From contig CAMLMQ010000193.1 in NCBI GenBank assembly GCA_946481135.1, forward strand, positions 1 through 5,430: DNA of 5,430 nt, in the 5' to 3' direction. The position numbers and the translations under genes were made by a program. The notes beneath the pieces are model-generated. The model searched no databases. It was not told the DNA's origin and worked only from the letters and a program-made list of their open reading frames with translations. Source of the stretch: an uncultured Microbacteriaceae bacterium (GTDB lineage Bacteria > Actinomycetota > Actinomycetes > Actinomycetales > Microbacteriaceae). Shown here in pieces: positions 1-5,311 of the stretch. The number at the start of each line of letters is the position of its first letter. Within the stretch, counting starts at the first letter, position 1.

Positions 1-509
1 GGAGGTTCCAGCTCGTGCTCGCCGCCAACCCCTGCCCGTGCGGCAACGCCGGGTCGCGCGACCAGGAGTGCGTCTGCACACCGTTCGCGCAACGCCGCTA
101 CCTGGGCCGGCTCTCCGGACCGCTGCTCGACCGCGTCGACATCCGCCTGCGCGTCGACCGGGTCACCGCCGCGCAGCTGCGTGCGGCCGACGATGCACCG
201 CGGCGCGACTCGGCGTCGGCCCGGGCGCGGGTCGAGGCGGCGCGGGCTCGGGCCGCCGAGCGTCTCGCTCCGACGCCGTGGCGGCTCAACGCCGAGGTGC
301 CGGGCACGTGGCTGCGCTCACCCGCCGGAGTGCCGGAACGCGGGGCGACGGCGGCGCTCGACCGGGCGCTCGAACGCGGCGCGATCACGATGCGCGGCTA
401 CGATCGCGTGCTGCGGCTCGCGTGGACGCTCGCCGACCTCGACGAGGCCGCGCGCCCCACGGCCGAACACCTCGGTCGGGCGCTGCTGCTGCGGCGGGCC
501 GCGGCATGA
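1..509 (+). CDS. comM: ComM/YifB-family Mg-chelatase-like AAA+ ATPase, C-terminal part (partial)
   Basis: This is the 3' part of a gene that begins before the window; the first whole codon is at base 3 and TGA ends at 509 (168 codons seen). The visible start reads RFQLVLAANPCPCG, the hallmark segment late in the AAA+ core of ComM. It is followed by further cysteines (ECVC) and by the sensor-region signature RYLGRLSGPLLDRVDIRLRV. The final 45 or so residues, ITMRGYDRVLRLAWTLADLD and onward, are the helical Mg-chelatase C-terminal domain. The Walker motifs lie outside the window. In proteobacteria ComM is a hexameric helicase that promotes branch migration during integration of transforming DNA; the role in actinobacteria is less well tested. 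The stop overlaps the dprA start (ATGA), which implies translational coupling and a shared job in incoming or single-stranded DNA handling. Family assignment is firm; function is inferred from the family. Confidence 0.94.
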   Translation, partial: RFQLVLAANPCPCGNAGSRDQECVCTPFAQRRYLGRLSGPLLDRVDIRLRVDRVTAAQLRAADDAPRRDSASARARVEAARARAAERLAPTPWRLNAEVPGTWLRSPAGVPERGATAALDRALERGAITMRGYDRVLRLAWTLADLDEAARPTAEHLGRALLLRRAAA

Positions 510-1690
510 GCGCCCGCATCCCGGAGAGCGAGCGGGCGGCTCTCGTGCGGGCCGTCGCCGGGCGCGACCTCGATCGTGACGAACTCAGGGACCGATACGC
601 CCGAGCGCGCTGGTCGGGGATCGCCGAGCCGGGGGATGCCGACGCCGGCCGCCTGATCGCCGCGGTAGGGGCTGCTGCCGCGCTCGACCTGCTGCGCACC
701 GACGACCCGGCCCGCGAGGGTGCGACGCACGGAGTCGACCTCGTCGACGCGCTCGAACGCTGGCGTCCGCGCCTGCGGCACCTCGACACCCCGCTGCACC
801 TGCGGCAGGCGGCCCGGTTCGGAGCGCGCCTCGTCATCCCCGGCGATGCGGAGTGGCCGGCCGGCCTCGACGACCTCGGGCCGCACGCGCCCGCCGCGCT
901 GTGGGTGCGCGGCGATCCGACCCTCCTCGGACGACTCGAGCGGTCGGTCGCGATCGTCGGCGCTCGGGCCGCGACCGGCTACGGCGAGCACGTCACGATC
1001 GAGCTCTCGAGCGGTCTCGCCGACCGCGGCTTCGCGATCGTCTCGGGCGCCGCGTTCGGCATCGACGGGGCCGCACACCGCGCCGCCCTCGCGAGCGCGG
1101 GGCCGACGGTCGCGTTCCTCGCGGGCGGCGTCGACCGCTTCTACCCGAGCGCGCACGAGGGGTTGCTCACGCGGATCGTCGAGCGCGGCGCCGTCGTCTC
1201 GGAGGTGCCGCTCGGCACCGCGCCCACCAAGTGGCGCTTCCTGCAGCGGAACCGCCTCATCGCCGCGGCGAGCCGCGCGACCGTCGTCGTGGAGGCGGGG
1301 TGGCGATCCGGGTCGCTCAACACCGCGGGCCACGCTGCGCAACTCGGGAGGCCGCTCGCCGCCGTCCCGGGCCCGATCACGAGCTCCGCGTCGGCGGGAT
1401 GCCACCGACTCATCCGCGAGTACGACGCGGTGTGCGTCACCACGGCGGCCGAGATCGCCGAGCTCGTCGACCCCACGGCTGACCCGACCCTGACCTTCGG
1501 CGAACCCAGCGCCGCGCGCACCCGCATCCTCGACGCCCTCGGCCGCACCGGTCAGGACGTCGCGCGCCTCGCGGCGACGAGCGGGATGTCGCTCGACGCG
1601 ACCCGGGCCGAACTCGGCATGCTCGAACTCGACGGGCTCGCCGTGCTCGGCCCGACGGGGTGGCGGCGCGCGCCCGGCGCACCGAGGTGA
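506..1690 (+). CDS. dprA: DNA-processing protein DprA (Smf), 394 aa
   Basis: DprA binds single-stranded DNA and loads RecA on it during natural transformation; it is also kept in bacteria not known to be competent. The ATG at 506 is chosen because it forms an ATGA overlap with comM; the frame stays open upstream, but that part lies inside comM. An N-terminal helical region (about 1-95) precedes the Rossmann-like DprA core. Core signatures are GARAATGYG at 152-160, SGAAFGID at 180-187, FYPS at 212-215, SEVPLGTAP at 232-240, RNRLIAAAS at 248-256, SGSLNTAGHAAQLGRP at 268-283 and VPG at 287-289. The C-terminal 335-388 (TRILDALGRTGQDVARLAA, then DATRAELGMLELDGL) has the pattern of the DprA winged-helix domain. 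Length is normal for actinobacterial members. No frameshift or missing motif is seen. It lies in the same transcription unit as comM. Confidence 0.95.
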   Translation: MSARIPESERAALVRAVAGRDLDRDELRDRYARARWSGIAEPGDADAGRLIAAVGAAAALDLLRTDDPAREGATHGVDLVDALERWRPRLRHLDTPLHLRQAARFGARLVIPGDAEWPAGLDDLGPHAPAALWVRGDPTLLGRLERSVAIVGARAATGYGEHVTIELSSGLADRGFAIVSGAAFGIDGAAHRAALASAGPTVAFLAGGVDRFYPSAHEGLLTRIVERGAVVSEVPLGTAPTKWRFLQRNRLIAAASRATVVVEAGWRSGSLNTAGHAAQLGRPLAAVPGPITSSASAGCHRLIREYDAVCVTTAAEIAELVDPTADPTLTFGEPSAARTRILDALGRTGQDVARLAATSGMSLDATRAELGMLELDGLAVLGPTGWRRAPGAPR

Positions 1691-1703
1691 CACCGGCACC
1701 GCG

Positions 1704-1709
1704 TAGAGT
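1704..1709 (+). promoter_or_regulatory. Candidate -10 element for a leaderless phosphodiesterase mRNA
   Basis: TAGAGT fits the actinobacterial -10 pattern TANNNT and ends 6 bases before the ATG at 1716, the spacing expected if transcription starts at the A of the start codon. The 25-bp gap after dprA holds no Shine-Dalgarno-like purine run, which makes a leaderless start plausible. No clear -35 is seen; the region upstream lies in dprA coding sequence. Read-through from dprA is also possible. Confidence 0.45.
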
Positions 1710-1715
1710 GCGCGC

Positions 1716-2651
1716 ATGGTGCAACTCGGCCAGTTCCCTCCCGCGCGTCATGTGATCGCGCACATCTCCGACACCCACCTGCTGGGCGGGGGGAGGTCGC
1801 TCTACGGCACCGTCGACACCGACCCGCCGCTCCTCCGGGCGCTCGACCAGCTGCACCGGTCGAACCTCCCGATCGAGGCGATCGTCTTCACGGGCGACCT
1901 CGCCGACCTCGCCGAACCGGATGCCTACGTGCGGCTGCGGTCGATCGTCGAACCCGCCGCCGAGCGCATCGGCGCCCGCATCGTGTGGGTCATGGGCAAC
2001 CACGACGAACGTCCCGCCTACTCCGCGGGGCTCTTCGGCGAGGAGAGCGACGCCCCGCAAGACCGCGTCGAGATGGTCGACGGGCTGCGCATCATCTCCC
2101 TCGACTCGACCGTGCCCGGCTACCACCACGGCGACCTCGCCGACAGCCAGTTGGAGTGGTTGCGCGACGTGCTCGCCGAACCCGCGCCCGACGGCACCCT
2201 GCTCGCGCTCCACCACCCGCCGCTGCCGTCGCCGGTCGAGATCATGGCGATCCTCGAACTGCAGCACATGGAACGCCTCGCCGACGTCGTGCGCGGCAGC
2301 GACGTGCGCGGCATCCTCGCCGGTCACCTCCACCACGCGATGACCGGGATGTTCGCGGGCATCCCCGTCTCGGTGGCCGCGGCCACGTGCTACACGATCG
2401 ACGCCTCCGCGCCCGCCGGCAGCCTGCTCGGCGTCGACGGCGCCCAGTCGGTGAACCTCGTGCACGTGTACGACGACCAGGTGCTGCACACCGTCGTGCC
2501 GGTCAACGAGACGCGGCAGGTCTCGGGCTTCCCCGACTCGGTGCTCGAACGTCTCGCCGAGCTCACCCACGAGCAGCGGCTCGAAGCCTTCTCGAACAAG
2601 GCCTCCACGTTCAACCTCGCCGAGGTCGAATCGAGCGGCGCGCCCGCCTGA
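1716..2651 (+). CDS. Class III cyclic-nucleotide phosphodiesterase, Rv0805/CpdA-like metallophosphoesterase, 311 aa
   Basis: This is a calcineurin-like dinuclear metallophosphoesterase. All family motifs are present in order: DTH at 19-21, GDLAD at 60-64, GNHD at 94-97, LHH at 165-167 and GHLH at 203-206. Predicted metal ligands are D19, H21, D61, N95, H96, H166, H204 and H206; their spacing matches what I recall for M. tuberculosis Rv0805. Several stretches also read like that protein: HISDTHL, LYGTVD, AIVFTGDLAD, WVMGNHD, PAPDGT, IPVSVAAATCYT and NLVHVY. Rv0805 hydrolyses 2',3'- and, more weakly, 3',5'-cyclic nucleotides, and has been linked to cell-envelope effects; whether this protein acts on cAMP is inference. 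There is no signal peptide, so it is cytosolic. The C-terminal 45 residues are less conserved. The ATG at 1716 is the first sensible start. The gene is followed after 31 bp by xerC. Confidence 0.92.
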   Translation: MVQLGQFPPARHVIAHISDTHLLGGGRSLYGTVDTDPPLLRALDQLHRSNLPIEAIVFTGDLADLAEPDAYVRLRSIVEPAAERIGARIVWVMGNHDERPAYSAGLFGEESDAPQDRVEMVDGLRIISLDSTVPGYHHGDLADSQLEWLRDVLAEPAPDGTLLALHHPPLPSPVEIMAILELQHMERLADVVRGSDVRGILAGHLHHAMTGMFAGIPVSVAAATCYTIDASAPAGSLLGVDGAQSVNLVHVYDDQVLHTVVPVNETRQVSGFPDSVLERLAELTHEQRLEAFSNKASTFNLAEVESSGAPA

Positions 2652-2663
2652 CGCCCGCCTCGC

Positions 2664-2672
2664 GGGGGAGGA
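2664..2672 (+). promoter_or_regulatory. Ribosome binding site setting the GTG start of xerC
   Basis: GGGGGAGGA is a strong Shine-Dalgarno match ending 10 bases before GTG at 2683. A nearer ATG at 2675 is in another frame that does not encode the recombinase, so this site supports the GTG start. Confidence 0.7.
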
Positions 2673-2682
2673 CGATGGGCCC

Positions 2683-3591
2683 GTGGACCTGCGCGGTGCG
2701 ATCGGCGGCTACCTCCGCCACCTCGAGCTCGACCGCGGGTTCAGCACGCACACGATCCGCGGCTACCGCACCGACCTGCTCGACCTCGCCGGGTTCGCCG
2801 ACGACACCGGCATCGACGACACCGCCCAGCTCGACCTCGAGGTGCTGCGCGGCTGGCTCTGGCGCGGCTCGACCGCGGGACTCGCGAAAGCGACCCTCGC
2901 CCGCCGCAGCGCCGCCGCGCGCGGATTCACCGCCTGGCTCGCCGCGACGGGCGTCGAGACGGTGGACGCGGGCGCACGCCTGAAGGCGCCGCGCCCCGAC
3001 CGCCACCTGCCCCGCGTGCTCACCCGCCCGCAGGTCGACGGGCTGCTCGACGACCTCGCCGCCCGCGCCGACACGGGCGAGCCGAACGCCGTGCGCGACC
3101 TCGCCGTCGTCGAACTGCTCTACGCGTCGGCGTTGCGCGTCAGCGAACTCGTCGGCGCCCGACTCGCCGACCTCGACCTCGAGCGCACGACGCTACGGGT
3201 GCTCGGCAAGGGGTCCAAGGAACGGGTCGTGCCCTTCGGCATCCCCGCCCGCCGCGCGCTGGAGGCCTACCTCACCGACGCGCGCGCCGCCCTGCTCGAC
3301 GGTCGCGACGACCCGGGCACGATCTTCGTGAGCGCCCGCGGTCGCGCCCTCAGCACCCGCGCGGTGTACGAGCTCGTCGCCCGCCTGCTCGTCGACCTGC
3401 CCGGGTCGGGCCCCGCCGGCCCGCACGCGTTCCGGCACACCGCCGCGACGCACCTGCTCGACGGCGGCGCCGACCTGCGCGCCGTGCAGGAACTGCTCGG
3501 CCACGCGAGCCTCGCGACCACGCAGATCTACACCCACGTCTCCACGGAGCGCCTGCGCGAGTCGTACCGCCTCGCCCACCCGCGCGCGTAG
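2683..3591 (+). CDS. xerC: Tyrosine recombinase XerC, 302 aa
   Basis: XerC with XerD resolves chromosome dimers at dif near the terminus, and may serve as host factor for elements that use dif. The N-terminal SAM-like core-binding domain (about 1-95) includes LELDRGFSTHTIRGYRTDL and KATLARRSAAARGFTAWLA. The catalytic domain follows (about 110-295). Active-site residues are R152 (in ALRVSEL), K176 (in LGKGSKER), H248 and R251 (in HAFRHTAATHLL), H274 (in LLGHASLATTQIYTHV) and the nucleophile Y283. Each sits four residues after the E. coli XerD equivalent as I recall it, so the enzyme looks intact. Length is typical. The GTG start is supported by a strong ribosome binding site, with no other start codon nearby in frame. 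XerC rather than XerD is preferred because of the conserved dprA-xerC-rpsB neighbourhood; the sequence alone separates them less surely. Confidence 0.92.
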   Translation: MDLRGAIGGYLRHLELDRGFSTHTIRGYRTDLLDLAGFADDTGIDDTAQLDLEVLRGWLWRGSTAGLAKATLARRSAAARGFTAWLAATGVETVDAGARLKAPRPDRHLPRVLTRPQVDGLLDDLAARADTGEPNAVRDLAVVELLYASALRVSELVGARLADLDLERTTLRVLGKGSKERVVPFGIPARRALEAYLTDARAALLDGRDDPGTIFVSARGRALSTRAVYELVARLLVDLPGSGPAGPHAFRHTAATHLLDGGADLRAVQELLGHASLATTQIYTHVSTERLRESYRLAHPRA

Positions 3592-3604
3592 CCCCGAGTC
3601 CGTC

Positions 3605-3664
3605 GCCGAGGGTCGCGATCGGGGGCTTCGGCGGGTCTATGGCACCCAATCGCGACCCCTCGGC
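3605..3664. terminator. Long inverted repeat between convergent genes, probable bidirectional terminator
   Basis: The left arm at 3605-3619 (GCCGAGGGTCGCGAT) pairs with the right arm at 3649-3664 over 15 bp with one bulged C. The 29-nt loop can form small hairpins: GC-TTCG-GC at 3625-3632 and GGGT/ACCC at 3633-3636 and 3644-3647. It begins 13 nt after the xerC stop and ends 13 nt before the M23 gene stop, exactly where a two-way terminator would be needed. There is no T-tract on either side, so it is not a textbook intrinsic terminator. A dispersed intergenic repeat is another possibility. Confidence 0.6.
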
Positions 3665-3677
3665 AACAGTCCCGGGG

Positions 3678-4139
3678 TCACTCGAGCGGGTAGAGCACGG
3701 CGTGCTCGAGGCCGCCGAGGAAGAGCAGCGGATTCACGTAGCCGCCGTCGACGCGGGCGCCGAGGTGCAGGCACGGCGAGGCGCAGTGCCCGGGCAGGAG
3801 GGTGCCGATCACGTCGCCGCGCCGCACGCGGTCGCCGGTCGCGACGAGCGGTTCGACGGGTTCGAACGACGACAGCACCCCACCCGGATGGCGCAGCGAG
3901 ATCACGGGGCGGTCGACGACGAACCCCGCGAAGTGCACGACCGCGTCGGCGGGCGCCCGCACCTCCGCGCCGGCGGGCGCCCGGATGTCGAGCCCCCGGT
4001 GACCGGCCGCGTACGGCGTCGCGGGCGCGATGAACGGACGGGCGATCGGATGCGGCGCCTCGACCGGCCACGACCAGAGCGGCAGTGCCAGTGCGAGCAG
4101 CGCGACACCCGCCGAGGCGAGGGCGCGACGCAACCGCAT
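3678..4139 (-). CDS. Secreted M23 (LytM-like) domain protein, catalytically degenerate, 153 aa
   Basis: The protein starts MRLRRALASAGVALLALALP, a signal peptide or membrane anchor with a basic n-region and hydrophobic core, so it is exported or anchored outside. The M23 fold follows. HRGLD gives zinc ligands H47 and D51; the GDRVRRGDVIGTL segment lies at 102-114; CLHLG at 123-127 supplies the third ligand H125. The catalytic histidines of active LytM enzymes are absent: the first position of HxH is C123, and the Y-x-H motif reads FEP (92-94). C119 and C123 could form a disulfide. This is the actinobacterial rpsB-side M23 family (M. tuberculosis Rv2891 is a likely relative, from memory). A role as a peptidoglycan-binding or hydrolase-activating protein is inference. 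The same frame is open further upstream, but the ATG at 4139 sits directly before the signal sequence and is preferred; no clear ribosome binding site marks it. Confidence 0.85.
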   Translation of the reverse strand: MRLRRALASAGVALLALALPLWSWPVEAPHPIARPFIAPATPYAAGHRGLDIRAPAGAEVRAPADAVVHFAGFVVDRPVISLRHPGGVLSSFEPVEPLVATGDRVRRGDVIGTLLPGHCASPCLHLGARVDGGYVNPLLFLGGLEHAVLYPLE

Positions 4140-4178
4140 GACGGCATCCCATCGCACCCCGAACGCGACGCGACACAA

Positions 4179-4222
4179 CGGTCGGCGACCCGGGGGAGAG
4201 GCGTGCCCCCGCCGACCGGGGG
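4179..4222 (-). terminator. Overlapping inverted repeats between the RIO kinase and M23 genes
   Basis: Six bases past the RIO kinase stop, the minus strand can form a perfect 6-bp hairpin: CCCCCG (4222-4217), loop GTCGG, then CGGGGG (4211-4206). A second, competing 9-bp perfect repeat joins 4218-4210 to 4187-4179 (CGGTCGGCG arms), with an inner G/C helix between 4192-4196 and 4206-4209. Neither has a U-tract. It could terminate or attenuate transcription from the kinase gene into the M23 gene. The whole 88-bp gap holds no other feature I can support and no convincing promoter for the M23 gene. Confidence 0.45.
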
Positions 4223-4227
4223 AGGGA

Positions 4228-5061
4228 TCACGCGAACTCGCCGACCGCGAGCGCGAACAGCTCCCCGGCATCGACCGGATGCCCGCGGCGGGTGAACCAC
4301 TCGCACACCGTGCGGCAGTCGCGTTCCAGCAGCGCCATCCCGTTCGGGTTGGCGACGACGTCGACGAGCTGCGGCAGGTCGATCGCGACGACCCGGCCGT
4401 CGTGCACGAGCAGGTTGTACGGCGAGAGGTCGCCGTGCGCGCAGCCCTCGCGGGCGAACCCGAGCACGATCGCCGCCACCTGGGCGTACAGGTCGGCGAG
4501 CTCCGTGCCCGAGGCGCGGGATGCCGCGAGCCGGGGCGCGGCCGACATCCCGTCGCCGACGAACTCCAGCAGCAGCTCGGTGCCGTTGACCTGCACGGGG
4601 TAGGGCACGGGCATCCCGATCGTGTGCAGCCGGCTGAGCGCCGCGAACTCGGCGTACGCCCACGCGACCGCCGCGACGCCGCGCCCGTACCGGCTGCCGC
4701 GCTCGACGGCGCGCTGGTCGCGGCTCTTCTTCTGCGCGCTGCGGCCCTCGCGGTAGATGCTCGACCGGTGGAAGTCGCGGTGCTCCGCCGACCGGTACCG
4801 CTTCGCGGCGAGCAGCACGCCCGGCTGGCCGGGCACGGCGCGTTCGAGCAGGAACACGTCGGCCTCCTTGCCGGTCTTGAGGATGCCGAGCTCGGTGTCG
4901 AGGGCGTCGCGCGAGGTGACGACCCAGTCGGGCCACGGCTTCGGGCCGCGTTCGCTCGGGGTGACGGAGGCCCAGGTGGACCATCTCTGACCGGCGTCGG
5001 GCTCGACGTCGGCGAATTCGAAGGTGGGGACGACGAAGTCGTCGCCGAAGGGTGAACTCAA
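4228..5061 (-). CDS. RIO-family serine protein kinase/ATPase (RIO1-like), 277 aa
   Basis: This is a bacterial member of the RIO kinase family (PF01163, COG1718). In order: the nucleotide-binding loop LGILKTGKEADVFL at 58-71; the catalytic lysine K87 in AAKRYR; the family-typical flexible segment SIYREGRSAQKKSRDQRAVE running into RGSRYGR at 101-127; AEFAALSRLHTIGMPVPYPV with candidate helix-C glutamate E138; the hinge LLLEFVGDG at 163-171; the catalytic loop HGDLSPYN with D211 and N216; and the metal-binding motif AIDLPQLVD with D228. All catalytic residues are present. The RIO2 winged-helix domain is absent. Archaeal and eukaryotic RIO proteins mature the small ribosomal subunit; the bacterial role is poorly known. 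The start is a TTG: between the upstream in-frame TGA and the kinase domain I find no ATG or GTG that would serve. The N-terminal 50 residues are family-variable. It is divergent from rpsB. Confidence 0.9.
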   Translation of the reverse strand: MSSPFGDDFVVPTFEFADVEPDAGQRWSTWASVTPSERGPKPWPDWVVTSRDALDTELGILKTGKEADVFLLERAVPGQPGVLLAAKRYRSAEHRDFHRSSIYREGRSAQKKSRDQRAVERGSRYGRGVAAVAWAYAEFAALSRLHTIGMPVPYPVQVNGTELLLEFVGDGMSAAPRLAASRASGTELADLYAQVAAIVLGFAREGCAHGDLSPYNLLVHDGRVVAIDLPQLVDVVANPNGMALLERDCRTVCEWFTRRGHPVDAGELFALAVGEFA

Positions 5062-5069
5062 TTCGGTGG

Positions 5070-5074
5070 CTTCC
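5070..5074 (-). promoter_or_regulatory. Weak ribosome binding site of the RIO kinase gene
   Basis: GGAAG on the minus strand sits 8 bases before the TTG at 5061. It is a partial Shine-Dalgarno match at good spacing and supports the TTG start, but both site and start codon are weak, which suggests low translation of the kinase. Confidence 0.45.
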
Positions 5075-5098
5075 GGATGAGGAGGCCGCGCGAATCGG

Positions 5099-5158
5099 TT
5101 AGGCGGCGGCCTCGAGGGTCAGGGGTCGGGGTCCGGACACGACAGTGACGGTGTTCAT
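5099..5158 (-). CDS. Putative 19-aa small protein or leader peptide upstream of the RIO kinase
   Basis: An ATG at 5158 opens a 19-codon frame, MNTVTVVSGPRPLTLEAAA, ending in TAA. It is supported by a much better ribosome binding site than that of the kinase (AGGAAGGGAG, 6 bases before the ATG) and lies 37 bases before the kinase TTG in a different frame. I do not recognise the peptide. It has no membrane segment and no run of one amino acid that would suggest classical attenuation. It may be a translated upstream ORF that tunes kinase expression, or a true small protein. Chance cannot be excluded for a frame this short; the strong ribosome binding site and position are the main support. Confidence 0.5.
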   Translation of the reverse strand: MNTVTVVSGPRPLTLEAAA

Positions 5159-5164
5159 CGGGTG

Positions 5165-5174
5165 CTCCCTTCCT
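5165..5174 (-). promoter_or_regulatory. Strong ribosome binding site of the 19-codon ORF
   Basis: The minus strand reads AGGAAGGGAG, ending 6 bases before the ATG at 5158. Such a purine-rich run next to an ATG stands out in this intergenic region and is the main reason for calling the small ORF. Confidence 0.55.
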
Positions 5175-5205
5175 CATCCAGGGCCGACTTCTCCGGCAGG
5201 CGCCC

Positions 5206-5211
5206 ACAGTA
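5206..5211 (-). promoter_or_regulatory. Candidate -10 element of the leftward promoter (small ORF and RIO kinase)
   Basis: TACTGT on the minus strand fits TANNNT. A start about 7 bases downstream (near 5199) would leave an untranslated leader of about 40 nt before the small ORF. The matching -35 region (about 5229-5234) is poor and overlaps the rightward -10. Confidence 0.35.
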
Positions 5212-5232
5212 CTCCCGAATCGCCCGCGCTGC

Positions 5233-5238
5233 TACACT
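5233..5238 (+). promoter_or_regulatory. Candidate -10 element of the rpsB promoter
   Basis: TACACT is a good TANNNT match in an otherwise GC-rich stretch. A start around 5245 would give an rpsB leader of about 160 nt that includes all the hairpins seen downstream. The -35 region (about 5209-5215) does not resemble TTGACA, as is common in actinobacteria, and overlaps the leftward -10. Confidence 0.45.
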
Positions 5239-5246
5239 TCCCCCAG

Positions 5247-5311
5247 CACCTCTTCCGGGAGGTGACTTCGCGTGCCCTGCAGCTCCCGCTGCTCCCCACG
5301 GCGCACCTCCC
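5247..5311 (+). promoter_or_regulatory. rpsB leader, 5' part: two mutually exclusive hairpins
   Basis: A local hairpin pairs CACCTC (5247-5252) with GAGGTG (5259-5264) around TTCCGG. The same purine arm, extended to GGGAGGTG (5257-5264), pairs perfectly over 8 bp with CACCTCCC (5304-5311). The second option encloses CGTG/CACG (5271-5274 with 5297-5300) and a GCAGC-tccc-GCTGC hairpin (5279-5292). The repeated CACCTC segments thus compete for one partner, the arrangement of a two-state RNA leader. No Rfam family is recognised by eye. Confidence 0.5.

Noticed and set aside
38..505. Upstream in-frame extension of dprA (a 550-codon frame starting near 38).
   Set aside because: It overlaps comM in another frame, and its arginine- and alanine-rich translation lacks domain character; the ATGA junction at 506 gives the natural start and a normal DprA length.
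398..1717. Long open frames antisense to dprA, the phosphodiesterase and xerC.
   Set aside because: High GC depletes stop codons; these translations are low-complexity R/A/G-rich shadows of well-recognised genes on the other strand.
2675..2983. ATG at 2675 as the xerC start.
   Set aside because: It is in a different frame whose translation has no recombinase motifs; GTG at 2683 begins the XerC N-terminal domain and has a well-spaced ribosome binding site.
2683..3591. The tyrosine recombinase as an integrase of a mobile element.
   Set aside because: Length, sequence and the conserved dprA/rpsB neighbourhood match chromosomal XerC; no tRNA, att repeats, phage genes or composition shift are present.
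3592..3677. A dif or attachment site next to the recombinase gene.
   Set aside because: The 15-bp arms with a 29-nt loop do not have the two 11-bp arms and 6-bp centre of dif, and xerC loci are normally far from dif. No flanking element or direct repeat is seen.
4140..4271. Longer start for the M23 protein.
   Set aside because: The extra 44 residues are arginine/serine/proline-rich, run through the inverted repeats into the RIO kinase coding end, and would bury the signal peptide.
3639..4295. Plus-strand open frame across the M23 gene.
   Set aside because: No recognisable domain, no ribosome binding site, and it is antisense to a protein with a clear signal peptide and M23 motifs.
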